Shown piece by piece: positions 8,720 through 17,331 of a DNA stretch of 64,000 nt. Position 1 is the stretch's first letter. Every line of letters starts with the position of its first letter. Location of the stretch: IMG/VR virus record IMGVR_UViG_3300031918_000005, positions 62,001 through 126,000 of that record, one strand, 5' to 3'. The notes beneath the pieces are model-generated. The model did not search any database, had not been told where the DNA came from, and was given only the letters and a program-made list of their open reading frames with translations. This DNA is from a virus. Made by a program: the position numbers and the translations under genes.

Positions 8720-9259
8720 TTATTTTATTGGGTCGGGTGTATCAGAATACTCACTAAATGGTTTATGTTGTTTTATATCATCATAAAGCCAATATTTGAA
8801 ATCTTCTATAGAAATTGGAGTTATACATTTAAAACCTTTCCAATTTTTATCATAATTCTCAAGATATGCCTTTTTAGCATCTTCATGTGAATCATATCCA
8901 AGCATAACCTTAGATTCATCAAATTTTTTGGTTTTTGGATTTATTTGATCAATAACATAAACTTCTTCGCATTCCAAATTTTCACCAACAAACACATCAA
9001 TATGGTCGTCATCTTTACCTTTTGTGTTTCCGAAATATCCATAATGAGATTTCATTGTTGTTTCCCATTTATTACCATCTTCATCAATTCCTGAACGAGT
9101 TGAATCTTTTGGATTTTCAATAGAAATATTCATACCTTGAATTTTAATCTTAGCTTTTTTATAATTACCTGATTTTATTTGTTCTTCAGTAGGATTTGTT
9201 TCTGTTTGTTCGTTTATATCTTTATCAAGATGAGATTCGAATATTTTTAATGGCTTCAT
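8720..9259 (-). CDS. InPase-like polyvalent-protein domain with cargo leader
   Basis: A 179-residue protein. The start at 9259 is chosen because it yields the shared leader MKPLKIFESHLDKD; the longer frame begins nine codons earlier. The central part (GNTKGKDDDHIDVFVG, then VYVIDQINPKTKKFDE, then KVMLGYDSHEDAKKAYL) matches the small inorganic-pyrophosphatase-like (InPase) domain that I recall from phage polyvalent proteins, which are carried in the capsid and enter the cell with the DNA. The leader with IFE-S cleavage site agrees with packaging. The acidic DDDH cluster could be metal-binding; activity is not shown. Confidence 0.75.
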   Translation of the reverse strand: MKPLKIFESHLDKDINEQTETNPTEEQIKSGNYKKAKIKIQGMNISIENPKDSTRSGIDEDGNKWETTMKSHYGYFGNTKGKDDDHIDVFVGENLECEEVYVIDQINPKTKKFDESKVMLGYDSHEDAKKAYLENYDKNWKGFKCITPISIEDFKYWLYDDIKQHKPFSEYSDTPDPIK

Positions 9260-9263
9260 AGAT

Positions 9264-9617
9264 TTAATTATTACCTTCAATTGCACCAGTTTCTATCAAT
9301 CTTTTAAACGCATACATTGTCATTGTATTACCCGAAACACCATTACAATTTTTTTCAAGACCAGAATCATGATCGCTTATTCTGATTTTAATTGTTGTTT
9401 TACCATTATTAACAAACATATCTGCATAGGTTTTACCCTCGTTAAGTACATTAACAGTTAGCGTTATATATTGTGATAAACCATTTGTTAATGATGTTTG
9501 TATTTTTATGTTGGAAAACCCCATGTCATTAAATATCTTGGTTATTTCATTTTCATGATCAAAATCAGGGTTATATTCTTGCTTTTCAAAGTTTTCAAAT
9601 ATCTTTAGCTTCTTCAT
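9264..9617 (-). CDS. Cargo-leader protein with KIRISDHDSG motif
   Basis: A 117-residue protein starting MKKLKIFENFEKQE. After the leader, a central beta-rich region ends in TIKIRISDHDSGL, a string that resembles the short SDH-containing modules common in polyvalent-protein-associated domains. Other parts (MGFSNIKIQTSL, YITLTVNVLNEGKTYADMF) show no enzyme motif. The gene ends five bases before the InPase start. It is probably another internal head protein delivered with the DNA. Exact function unknown. Confidence 0.7.
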   Translation of the reverse strand: MKKLKIFENFEKQEYNPDFDHENEITKIFNDMGFSNIKIQTSLTNGLSQYITLTVNVLNEGKTYADMFVNNGKTTIKIRISDHDSGLEKNCNGVSGNTMTMYAFKRLIETGAIEGNN

Positions 9618-9637
9618 AAGATATTATATTTTAATAC

Positions 9638-9675
9638 ATTTGTGATATCCAAATCCACATTTGGATATCACAAAT
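9638..9675. terminator. Perfect 17-bp palindromic hairpin
   Basis: The arms at 9638-9654 and 9659-9675 pair perfectly around the loop CCAC. It lies between the 9691-10068 gene and the start of the 9617 gene and should terminate the former. Confidence 0.75.
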
Positions 9676-9690
9676 CGGTATATGTTTTTA

Positions 9691-10068
9691 TTATATAACA
9701 AATCCAAGAGTTCTTAACGATGCAATAACAGATGTAAGTTTTTCAGAATCTGTCGTACCTTCTATTGTTGGTTTGTTTGCAGGTGTTATATTACCATCTT
9801 TATCAATAGACGCTTTAATTGATGTACCATCAGGAGAAACCACAAGAACATTTCCAGTTGCTCCAGTAAGTATAATATTATCAGCGATGATTGATTTGTT
9901 TGGTAATGTACCAGTAAGACCAGATAGATTTATGGTTTTCGTTGTCGTATTTAATACATTCAATACTGGATTTAGAGCGTTTTCAATATCCTCAAATGCT
10001 TGATTGATAATCGCAGGTATATCAGATACCTGATTTGTTGATAATAATCTTGTTAATTCTAGTGCCAT
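9691..10068 (-). CDS. Small probable virion protein (beta-rich)
   Basis: A 125-residue protein. The N-terminal 45 residues are helical (LLSTNQVSDIPAIINQAFED), followed by Thr/Gly/Asn-rich beta stretches (TKTINLSGLTGTLPNKSI) and a helical end SEKLTSVIASLRTLGFVI. This pattern is seen in short fibre, fibritin-like or decoration proteins, but I do not recognise the family. A TAAATAATCAAAAA string before the ATG fits the late-promoter motif, and a strong hairpin follows, so it is likely a one-gene late transcript. Confidence 0.65.
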   Translation of the reverse strand: MALELTRLLSTNQVSDIPAIINQAFEDIENALNPVLNVLNTTTKTINLSGLTGTLPNKSIIADNIILTGATGNVLVVSPDGTSIKASIDKDGNITPANKPTIEGTTDSEKLTSVIASLRTLGFVI

Positions 10069-10135
10069 AATATTTTTGATTATTTATTATTAAAATATTT
10101 AGAAATTCATTTCAAGAATAAAAGGTTTATTAAAA

Positions 10136-10729
10136 TCATTCTGTTTCTTCAGTAGCTGTTTCTGATTTCAAATCTTCAGGTTTTTGTTCAATAGGGAAAT
10201 ATTTTTTCTTTTCACCATCTTCAACAATCAAAAGTAAATTTTTATCTGATAGGTTTTTGGTGTAAAGTTTAATTTCTTGTTCTGTGAATTGATATTCAAC
10301 AAGTTCTTCAGCAGTTATTTCAGAGCAATTATTTTTATAATGTATGTTATAAAGCTGAACAAATGTACTAAATCTATATTTTTGAATACTTTCAATATAA
10401 GATTGTCTTACACCATTTGCATAAGATTTAACTTTTTCAATTGATTCTTCAAATGATGTTCCACTCATGTATTCTTTGTAAGCATATTCTGCATGGCATA
10501 TAATTTTGCCTTGATTATTTTTAAACAATGGTAAGCCATTGGTGATAATTCTACACCATTCTTTCGGTGAAAAAGATTTTTCAACTTCTTTTTCCTCTTT
10601 AGTACCAGCATTGATTTTTTCTTTCCAAGAGATTTTACAATGTTTTTTAGATTTCGAAGTCCAATTTTTCTTTTCTAAATTTTCTTTTCGGATATCCTCT
10701 CTTATTTCTCTATCTTGTGTTGATTCCAT
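10136..10729 (-). CDS. Unassigned charged protein
   Basis: A 197-residue protein, not recognised. The N-terminal 60 residues are very rich in Lys and Glu and are probably helical or disordered. The middle contains FSPKEWCRIITNGLPLF and an HAEYAYKEYMSGTSFEESI stretch, and the C-terminus is acidic (EDLKSETATEETE). The start overlaps the SEC-C gene by 20 bases, so it belongs to a three-gene run (11698 to 10136) that probably forms one transcript. Confidence 0.65.
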   Translation of the reverse strand: MESTQDREIREDIRKENLEKKNWTSKSKKHCKISWKEKINAGTKEEKEVEKSFSPKEWCRIITNGLPLFKNNQGKIICHAEYAYKEYMSGTSFEESIEKVKSYANGVRQSYIESIQKYRFSTFVQLYNIHYKNNCSEITAEELVEYQFTEQEIKLYTKNLSDKNLLLIVEDGEKKKYFPIEQKPEDLKSETATEETE

Positions 10730-10961
10730 GTTTTATTTTTTTAATTAAACAACAATTTTTATATTTTTTTCCTGAATTGCAAGGACATTTATCATTCCTT
10801 AATGGTTCTTTTGGTTTTATAATTGGTTTGGGTATTTTATTTTCAGCTTTCGGAGCACATATAGGACAATACCATTTTTTAAATTTCTTCAAATATTTTA
10901 TAGCTGGAGCACCACATATACAACATGATTCATCACATTTCGGGTTTTGATTTTTCTTCAT
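10710..10961 (-). CDS. Small zinc-binding protein with SEC-C motif
   Basis: An 83-residue protein with two Cys clusters. The N-terminal part has CDESCCICGAPA and a later YCPIC, a plausible zinc ribbon. The C-terminal part, RNDKCPCNSGKKYKNCC, is the SEC-C zinc-binding motif found at the end of SecA and on many stand-alone proteins. A small adaptor that binds protein or nucleic acid is likely; no catalytic residues are present. Its ATG overlaps the upstream stop (TAATG). Confidence 0.8.
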   Translation of the reverse strand: MKKNQNPKCDESCCICGAPAIKYLKKFKKWYCPICAPKAENKIPKPIIKPKEPLRNDKCPCNSGKKYKNCCLIKKIKHGINTR

Positions 10962-11698
10962 TAAGAATTTAACGAATGTTTTAAGAATTCTGTTTTGTCA
11001 CCAAGAAAGAATGTATAATTTATTCTTGCAATCCAGTAATCTATTTTATTGATATTTTCAAATATTTTTTTTGTGTCAATGAAATTATTATATGGTTGTT
11101 GTTTTAATGTAAATGTTCTTAATTTATTTTCATATGGATTGAATATTTCACATACTGGAGCAGTACTGATTTCTTTTATTAGGTCTAATTTTTCTGAAGC
11201 AAGTTTTTTCCACATCTTATGCATGTCACAATGATTTATATTTTTCATCTTTATGCAATCAAGAAGAAGATTTTTCTCATCTATATCGATAAAATATTCA
11301 ACCATAGCATTGTTTTGGTTTTGCTTGGTTTTGTAAAATGAATCATTCATCATTTTACGAACACTTTCTATAGATAATAAATTCAAATACTGAACAACAT
11401 GAACATTTTTAACAATTATCGGCATCATGTCATGTACTTCTTCGAAAATGGTTGTTCCATCTTCTGTTATAATAAGTGTTTTATATTTTAGGATTAAAGA
11501 CACTGTTATTTCATTTATTCTATATTTCATTCCTTCAATCTGAACGAAATCTGAAAAAATAAAATGTTCTGCTTGTGGGTACTTTATACCTAATCTTTTA
11601 ATTATTATATCTTTGTTTGGAAACTCATAGTTTGCTACATACACTTCATTTTCTGTAAGTAGCTTATTAAGTTGGAAGATATCTTGGCACATAAGCAT
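10961..11698 (-). CDS. Unassigned phage protein
   Basis: A 245-residue protein that I do not recognise. It has mixed alpha/beta composition, with NYEFPNKDIIIKRLGIKYP near residue 25, a conserved-looking VHVVQYLNLLSIESVRKMM stretch near 105, and a C-terminal aromatic region. The start may be ATG 11698 or the Met two codons later. A full TATAAATAATTAAAA late-promoter match ends four bases before the ATG. That would make it the head of a late operon with the SEC-C and 10136 genes. Confidence 0.7.
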   Translation of the reverse strand: MLMCQDIFQLNKLLTENEVYVANYEFPNKDIIIKRLGIKYPQAEHFIFSDFVQIEGMKYRINEITVSLILKYKTLIITEDGTTIFEEVHDMMPIIVKNVHVVQYLNLLSIESVRKMMNDSFYKTKQNQNNAMVEYFIDIDEKNLLLDCIKMKNINHCDMHKMWKKLASEKLDLIKEISTAPVCEIFNPYENKLRTFTLKQQPYNNFIDTKKIFENINKIDYWIARINYTFFLGDKTEFLKHSLNS

Positions 11699-11702
11699 TG
11701 TG

Positions 11703-11717
11703 TTTTAATTATTTATA
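11703..11717 (-). promoter_or_regulatory. Putative late promoter TATAAATAATTAAAA
   Basis: This is the fullest copy of the motif on the minus strand and contains the complete T4 late consensus TATAAATA. It lies four bases upstream of the 11698 start. Confidence 0.7.
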
Positions 11718-11749
11718 TATGAAATAATAATTAATGTGTCAATTCAAAA

Positions 11750-11972
11750 ACGGAGTTGCCGACAATCCTGAAACTGTCGGCAACCGATGGCTAGTTACAT
11801 ATATAGCCTACCACCTTAAAGAACTTCCGAATTACTTTTTACTTTTCATAAGGAAGTAGTGTATAATAACTCTCGGCTTAAAGCCGATATTCGGGGAAGA
11901 GCATAGAACCATCTTAACAAATTCAATGATTATCATTACACTAAGCAGATTATTTTTATAAAAATAATCTCT
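11750..11972. ncRNA. Hairpin-rich intergenic region, candidate structured RNA
   Basis: This gene-free stretch (11699-12002) holds five hairpins in a row: a perfect 10-bp stem GTTGCCGACA/TGTCGGCAAC (11755-11784), GGCTA/TAGCC (11789-11808), ACTTCC/GGAAGT (11823-11857), TCGGCTT/AAGCCGA (11873-11887) and an AT-rich 24-base palindrome (11949-11972). GC content is visibly higher than around it. No ORF is supported. It could be a small RNA with terminators at both ends. The strand is undecided. Confidence 0.45.
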
Positions 11973-12002
11973 ACATTTTATTATTGGTTTGTTATTATGG
12001 TG

Positions 12003-12476
12003 TCAACTCAAATTATAAAGCTTCATTATTCTGTCTTCATACCATTTTCCAGCAGTAGGATTATGTAGTCTTATGGCTTTGTGAATATCCTTAGTTGGAT
12101 TTCTATGGCTTTGAAGTATATTAAACATTTCTATACATTTTTTTCTATCATATCTATCAGACAATTTATATCTTTCAGGGTTTTTGTACAATCGGTTTAT
12201 TCTGTTTACTTCTTTTATGTATATTGGTGTTATTTGCATACACCCAACACAACCACCATAATTGATAGCACTGTCGTTATTGGCTGATTCAACCATTATT
12301 ATTGATTCTATCAATTTCTTCCAATTTTTCTCGGAAGAAGTTGATTTTTCTGATGATTTAAAAATAAGCTTGGGTTTGATGATAATTTTATAAGATTCAT
12401 GATATTTCAAAAACACAAAAGGAACTGCTGTAATTATTATGCAAAAAACAATAAGTTTAATTTTTTCATTTTTCAT
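12003..12476 (-). CDS. Membrane-anchored lytic transglycosylase (SLT-type)
   Basis: A 157-residue protein that probably cleaves peptidoglycan glycan strands. Residues 7-23 form one hydrophobic segment (IKLIVFCIIITAVPFVF), so it is a signal anchor or signal peptide, with the enzyme outside the cytoplasmic membrane. The SLT fold shows the catalytic Glu in MVESANN (E63), then GGCVGCMQITPIYI, equivalent to the family GxxGLMQI motif. The C-terminal NPTAGKWYEDRIMKLY is typical of the last helix. It could be the lysis enzyme or a virion lysin. A terminator separates it from thyA. Confidence 0.85.
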   Translation of the reverse strand: MKNEKIKLIVFCIIITAVPFVFLKYHESYKIIIKPKLIFKSSEKSTSSEKNWKKLIESIIMVESANNDSAINYGGCVGCMQITPIYIKEVNRINRLYKNPERYKLSDRYDRKKCIEMFNILQSHRNPTKDIHKAIRLHNPTAGKWYEDRIMKLYNLS

Positions 12477-12498
12477 TTTAAAAATTTTAGTTAGACAT

Positions 12499-12536
12499 AT
12501 CTTGTGGGCTGTGTTGACTTACACAGCCCACAAGAT
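12499..12536. terminator. Perfect 16-bp hairpin after thyA
   Basis: The arms 12499-12514 and 12521-12536 (core CTTGTGGGCTGTGT) pair perfectly around a 6-base loop, 20 bases after the thyA stop. Confidence 0.8.
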
Positions 12537-12556
12537 TTAATAATCTCTTTTTTGAC

Positions 12557-13732
12557 TTATTTTAGACCAGTCGATAATTTTCCTTTTATTGCTTCTTGAG
12601 GATTATAGCCTTCAAGAGCGAATGAATCTACTTCTATATTATTTATAAATTCCGATATAGTCATATTTTCATTTCTGAATTGTTCAATATCGTTGTGGAA
12701 CTTATCTTTGAATAGAAGTTTAGGTAATTTTGTTGGTGTACGTTTCAATTGCTCATCGGTTTGTTCATCGTGGTTTTCGTAAATGTGAACATCGCCAAAA
12801 GTATGAACAAGTTCACCCGAAATCATATTACACATTTGAGCTACGATTTCAATCAGCAACGAATAACTGGTTAAATTGTACGGAACGCCCAAGAATGAAT
12901 CTGCAGAACGTTGATAAAGTTGGCAATCAAGATAATATTGAGGAGTTCTTTTACTCAAAGCTTCTTCAGTGATTGCCAAATTTTCCATTTCAATATCTCT
13001 GTTTTTCATCACCCATTGGACTTTTTCACCCATAGTTAATGGTCTGCAGTTAAACTGGAACATGGCATGACACCAATAAAGTGCTAAATTTGTGTCATGT
13101 GCAGGGTCAATTGCTGTAACAATATGTCTTCTAGATTCAGGATTTTTAATTAGACCTTCTATAAGATTTTTTATTTGGTCAATATTATTAAAATATATAG
13201 CATTACCATTGTTACCAATAAAATTTTCCCAATCACGCCATACTTTACCATATTGGTGACCACAATCACCAAGTATATAATTTTTGTATTTCGGCAAATC
13301 TTCTTTTGGTGTTTTTTTCATCATATCACAAAATTCCTCAAATTGGAGCATTGAATATCCATCAGCTTCAAAAATGGGGTGAGCGTTCCTTACTCCCATT
13401 TTTGATGATATAGGAAGTAAAATGGAGTTCACTTCTTCGTTGTTTACACAAGCTATTTTACAATAATAATTGTATGCATCTTCATTCCATATATTCAAAC
13501 CGTTTTCGATAAGATATTTGATATTTGTATCACCTCTCAAGAACCACAAAAGTTCAATAACAATGTTTTTGAAAGAAACTTTCTTTGTTGTTAAAATTGG
13601 GAATCCATCGGCTAAATTGTGTCGGAATTGATAACCAAACAAACTGGTAGACGATGGCATATTAGCTCTTGCAGCTGGTTTGTAACATCCATAATTTTTA
13701 ATTCTCGTAAGTAAATCCAAATATTGTTTCAT
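12557..13732 (-). CDS. thyA: Thymidylate synthase (ThyA type) with insertions
   Basis: Converts dUMP to dTMP with methylene-tetrahydrofolate. Conserved landmarks are FPILTTKK, ELLWFLRGDTN, SRRHIV, the catalytic Cys221 in YWCHAMFQFN, CQLYQRSADSFLGVPYN and GDVHIYENH. The Asn (N286) in the YN pair is the residue that selects dUMP over dCMP, so a dCMP hydroxymethylase is unlikely. At 391 residues it is much longer than E. coli ThyA (264). One insert (about residues 88-152) precedes the LGDCGHQYGKVW block and another (about 229-265) follows the catalytic strand. Trp precedes the catalytic Cys where Pro is usual. It lies 16 bases downstream of the dNMP kinase gene, in the same operon. Confidence 0.93.
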   Translation of the reverse strand: MKQYLDLLTRIKNYGCYKPAARANMPSSTSLFGYQFRHNLADGFPILTTKKVSFKNIVIELLWFLRGDTNIKYLIENGLNIWNEDAYNYYCKIACVNNEEVNSILLPISSKMGVRNAHPIFEADGYSMLQFEEFCDMMKKTPKEDLPKYKNYILGDCGHQYGKVWRDWENFIGNNGNAIYFNNIDQIKNLIEGLIKNPESRRHIVTAIDPAHDTNLALYWCHAMFQFNCRPLTMGEKVQWVMKNRDIEMENLAITEEALSKRTPQYYLDCQLYQRSADSFLGVPYNLTSYSLLIEIVAQMCNMISGELVHTFGDVHIYENHDEQTDEQLKRTPTKLPKLLFKDKFHNDIEQFRNENMTISEFINNIEVDSFALEGYNPQEAIKGKLSTGLK

Positions 13733-13748
13733 GTTGATGTGGAATTTA

Positions 13749-14657
13749 TTATAAAATTTTTTCGTTGATTAATATTATTTTTACTTTTTCAATAAGTTCT
13801 TCTATAGTACCATCATTATCAATAATATAATCAAACTTATCATAATCATCTAAATCAGTTTCAGATACATGTTCATTTGGTTTAATTAACCAATTTTTAT
13901 CAACATAAGATTTTAAAGGATATTCTCCTGTATCTTTATATACAACTTTATATAACTCTGATAAAGTAAATATACCATCACAATAACTATATAAATTTTT
14001 ATTACGATTAACTCTAATATTGATTCCACCTTTAGCTTTAACAGATTCTACTTCATTAAGAAATCTAACATCGGTAATAATCCAATTTGGAAAATTGTTA
14101 ACATAATATGTATCTTGACCTATTGGTCTTTGTATAGGATTATTTTTATATTTTGAAAAAAGCGATATAATCCATAAATTAGGATGTATTATGTTTCTAC
14201 CAGCTTCAGTACCAAGAAGTTGAAGTAATTTACGAGGTGTAAGAATTTCAGATTCTATATTAAGAACATTTATGATTTCATGTTTTTTGATATATTTTTC
14301 AACTTCTTGTTTAGTCGAAAAAATTCCTTCATTTAGTTGACAATTGCCTTCAAATAAATTGTGGTCATTATCAGGTATTAATTTCCAAATTGTCCAATCT
14401 TCACCAAGTTCAGTATTTTTAAAATCTTCATCTTCAAGTTGATCTCTTGTACAATTTATTAAAATACATATCATATATTTAAGAGCATCAGCAAATTTAT
14501 GTATTTCCCAACTAGAATGATTAATACGGTTTATATCATTTTTTATGAGTTGTACAAATTCTTCTTCTGAATGTATTTTAATAGTAAGTAAATATTGTAT
14601 AATAGTACCAACTAAATCTTTACCGCTTTGTTTTTTACCGCTTACACCTATTATCAT
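13749..14657 (-). CDS. Deoxynucleoside monophosphate kinase (T4 gp1-like)
   Basis: A 302-residue kinase that should phosphorylate dNMPs to dNDPs for phage DNA synthesis. It has a P-loop at the N-terminus (GVSGKKQSGKD), KFADALKYMIC, a TPRKLLQLLGTEAGR segment near residue 140, ITDVRFLNEVE followed by IRVNR near 195-215, and the typical end HVSETDLDDYDKFDYIIDN. T4 gp1 is about 240 residues; the extra length is an insertion around residues 85-135. It sits between a YopX-like gene and thyA. If the phage makes 2-aminoadenine DNA, this kinase is a natural candidate for phosphorylating dZMP, but nothing in the sequence proves that. Confidence 0.9.
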   Translation of the reverse strand: MIIGVSGKKQSGKDLVGTIIQYLLTIKIHSEEEFVQLIKNDINRINHSSWEIHKFADALKYMICILINCTRDQLEDEDFKNTELGEDWTIWKLIPDNDHNLFEGNCQLNEGIFSTKQEVEKYIKKHEIINVLNIESEILTPRKLLQLLGTEAGRNIIHPNLWIISLFSKYKNNPIQRPIGQDTYYVNNFPNWIITDVRFLNEVESVKAKGGINIRVNRNKNLYSYCDGIFTLSELYKVVYKDTGEYPLKSYVDKNWLIKPNEHVSETDLDDYDKFDYIIDNDGTIEELIEKVKIILINEKIL

Positions 14658-14662
14658 AATTT

Positions 14663-15157
14663 TTATTTTGTTATTATATATTCAGGGTTATTATATGCAT
14701 CACCAATTTTTGTAAGGCGTGAATCTATTGAGAAATCGCTTATACTTGCTTCTTCAAACAGCCAATCAAATTTTTTATCTTTAGTGATATCATCATTTTT
14801 AACAATGTGATAATATTTTGCAGGTATTAGATAAAATGCCGATAATTGTTTAATCCACATAACAACACCAAATGCTTCTACACCTTCACCAAAATTTTGT
14901 GTATAATCAATATATCTGATCACATCACCTTCAAAAACATCAGGTATTAGATTTGATATCAATATATCTGATATCATACCAGTATGTTGACCCAATGTTT
15001 CAGGAATAACTTCAATAACCTGAAAACCACCGATAGTTGTTTTTAATTGTGAATATATATAACATTTACCAAAACAATCTTCAACTAAATATCCATAAAT
15101 CCACTTTGATTTATATCTTCCATCTTTCGGTGCACCTCTGTAATATCTTCTATTCAT
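14663..15157 (-). CDS. YopX family protein
   Basis: A 164-residue protein of the YopX family, widespread in phages and of unknown role. The diagnostic elements are present: an N-terminal YRGAPKDGRYKSKWIYGYLV, then EVIPETLGQHTGM and a VFEGDVIRYID box. The domain is a small beta barrel. It is in an operon with the 15159 gene upstream (one base between them) and the dNMP kinase downstream (five bases). Confidence 0.85.
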   Translation of the reverse strand: MNRRYYRGAPKDGRYKSKWIYGYLVEDCFGKCYIYSQLKTTIGGFQVIEVIPETLGQHTGMISDILISNLIPDVFEGDVIRYIDYTQNFGEGVEAFGVVMWIKQLSAFYLIPAKYYHIVKNDDITKDKKFDWLFEEASISDFSIDSRLTKIGDAYNNPEYIITK

Positions 15158-15158
15158 A

Positions 15159-15380
15159 TTAGTTCAAATTGATAAATCCTCTCGGAAAATATTGAATTTT
15201 ATTACCTATTTCGTTTGCTGTATAAGTTGTGGCGAATTTATCACCAAACCATTCAAAGGCTAATTCTCTCATCTTTGAATAAGATTCAGCTTTTATTACA
15301 CCAATACAGTTATTATCAAGAATGTTTCCATTGTGTTTATGCACATGGTCTTGTCCGAAAGTTATATAAAATTTTTCCAT
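15159..15380 (-). CDS. Small conserved phage protein
   Basis: A 73-residue protein starting MEKFYITFGQDHVHKHNGN, followed by NCIGVIKAESYSKMRELAFEWFG and a YFPRGFINLN end. This layout (TFGQ-HVH, then a DNxCIGVI strand, then a helix with Arg and FG) is common as a hypothetical protein in phages of Bacteroidota, with no assigned function. It starts on the last base of the upstream gene. Confidence 0.75.
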   Translation of the reverse strand: MEKFYITFGQDHVHKHNGNILDNNCIGVIKAESYSKMRELAFEWFGDKFATTYTANEIGNKIQYFPRGFINLN

Positions 15381-17299
15381 TATATTTTAAGTTTTTGTTG
15401 AATCATCCTTACTGCTTTTTTATCATCTTGAGTGATTGGTCGTTTCCAAATGTTTTTAAACTTCCACCAATCTATAGATTCAGAAATTAATTCATCGATT
15501 TCTTTTTCAGTCATTTTTGGATATTTTTTCATTACCATACCCTTTAGCATCAATTTGAAATCAGATTCTTTTGTTTGTTCCTCAAGCAGATGTTTCTTAA
15601 GATTTCTTAAGACTGGAAGGATACCAAGATAATTTTTCCGCTCAAATCTTGAATTTAGATAATAATCAATATCTTCAATACACATCCTATCATAATTTAG
15701 ATATGTACTTTTTTGATAATCAATAGCCCAAGTAATTCTAACTTTTCTTTCATGAGAACCACTCCATGACCAAACTGATTCATCTGGCATGTACCGTATA
15801 ACTGGAACTGTTATATCTTCTTGCTTACCATCTTTATACATTGATGTTTTTATTTCATCAACAATATACAATCCATCTTGTGGGGGTGATGGGCAAGAAT
15901 ACCTACTTTTATAATACGGAACAAACCCCTCACTAATATGTCCATATCTTCTATAATTATAATTTTCGCTATCGTTAAAACTATTTCTACCATATGATGG
16001 CACTAAAACAATTCTACTACCACGGCCAACATTTTGATTAACTTCTTCTACCCATTTGCTATAACTTCTTTTACCATCCATAAGTGATGGTTCAGCATCG
16101 TATATTAAATTAAGACCACCGTTTTCTATATCAGTAACCTTAATACCAGCCATTATTGGAGCAAAAACTTCAGTTCTATCAAGAAGTCCTTGAATGAATA
16201 AGAACATCTTCATATATTTGTCGTTAAATGCTTCCATTTTTGCATCAATAACCTTTTCATTATGTTTTTCAAACGTGGAAAGATTTTCTGCATCCATCAA
16301 TTTTGCAAGTTCATCCTTTTTCGGATACATTGTTTCACCAACACCAATATTTGGGGAACAAATGCGATAAATATTGTCACCGTTTCTAATCATGAAATAA
16401 GTTTCATGATTCCATTGGTTCGCAATTGAATTTTCTGTAGGATTATCGGAATAATGTTTATCAATTCTTCTTGGTTTTAGAGCAACAATACCTCTTTTTT
16501 CAGGTAGTAATCTTTTATAATTATCGTTACTTATCAACCAGTTATCAAATTTATCAAGTTGTTTGAAATCAATACCACCATCATCACAATTACCAAGTTC
16601 TTCATCGGCATAAATTACAAGTTGTCTAAGTGATAATGGTTCATCTTTATCGGCTGGTTCGCCACTGGTGAGTTGGAAAAGTTCTTCTTCAATACCTAAA
16701 TAAAGTTCAATCAGTCCAATAACCTTCATGATTTTCTTCATTTCTTTTTGAAATATAGAAATTTGCTCTTCCATTTTACGCCTTACCAAATCAAGCTTTG
16801 ATTTTTGCTCGTTAATCATAAGTTGTGTCATGTTTCTCAATATCTCAAGATTTCGTGTTTTTAAATCGATATCGGAATGCATAACTTCGAGCATAGCTTT
16901 ATTAGTCTTGTACATAAGACCAAATTCATTTTCATTTTCATGAACTTCTATTTCAAAAGGTTTACCTTCATATAAATATTCTCTTGCTTTTCTCTTATAT
17001 TCCTCAAAGTCAGGAACATATTTGTGAGAATATGTTTTGATAAAAGCATTTATTTCTTCATGATCCCAATCATGCGATGACTGCTCCAATGTGTAAAAAT
17101 CAACACATCGTGTATGTACACAAATGTAATCACCTTTTTCATGCTGAACTTCTTCTATTTTGGATATTACAATCAATCTATCATTAGCACCTTCAATGAA
17201 TAAATCACCAACTTTAATATTTTCTTTAGTTGCTATAAGCTTTTTATATTCTTCGCTTTTAACAACTTCTTGTTCATTATTTTTTTGAATTGAACTCAT
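15380..17299 (-). CDS. Large unassigned protein with central coiled coil
   Basis: A 639-residue protein that I do not recognise. The first 130 residues look like a beta-rich domain (VGDLFIEGANDRLIVISKIEEVQ). Residues 135-200 form a long charged helix or coiled coil (ILRNMTQLMINEQKSKLDLV). The rest is a mixed fold with SWSGSHERKVRITWAIDYQKS near 535 and a helical end. No P-loop or nuclease motif is visible. Its start is preceded by the TTGGCATGATTTTTG promoter element, so it leads the operon running to thyA and is probably not a late virion gene. Confidence 0.75.
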   Translation of the reverse strand: MSSIQKNNEQEVVKSEEYKKLIATKENIKVGDLFIEGANDRLIVISKIEEVQHEKGDYICVHTRCVDFYTLEQSSHDWDHEEINAFIKTYSHKYVPDFEEYKRKAREYLYEGKPFEIEVHENENEFGLMYKTNKAMLEVMHSDIDLKTRNLEILRNMTQLMINEQKSKLDLVRRKMEEQISIFQKEMKKIMKVIGLIELYLGIEEELFQLTSGEPADKDEPLSLRQLVIYADEELGNCDDGGIDFKQLDKFDNWLISNDNYKRLLPEKRGIVALKPRRIDKHYSDNPTENSIANQWNHETYFMIRNGDNIYRICSPNIGVGETMYPKKDELAKLMDAENLSTFEKHNEKVIDAKMEAFNDKYMKMFLFIQGLLDRTEVFAPIMAGIKVTDIENGGLNLIYDAEPSLMDGKRSYSKWVEEVNQNVGRGSRIVLVPSYGRNSFNDSENYNYRRYGHISEGFVPYYKSRYSCPSPPQDGLYIVDEIKTSMYKDGKQEDITVPVIRYMPDESVWSWSGSHERKVRITWAIDYQKSTYLNYDRMCIEDIDYYLNSRFERKNYLGILPVLRNLKKHLLEEQTKESDFKLMLKGMVMKKYPKMTEKEIDELISESIDWWKFKNIWKRPITQDDKKAVRMIQQKLKI

Positions 17300-17331
17300 A
17301 ATTTCTATTTTTAAATTATAATGAAGTTTTC

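Noticed and set aside
12557-13732. dCMP or dUMP hydroxymethylase instead of thymidylate synthase
   Set aside because: The dUMP-selecting Asn is present, which argues against a dCMP enzyme, and no other hydroxymethyl-pathway gene is visible in the window.
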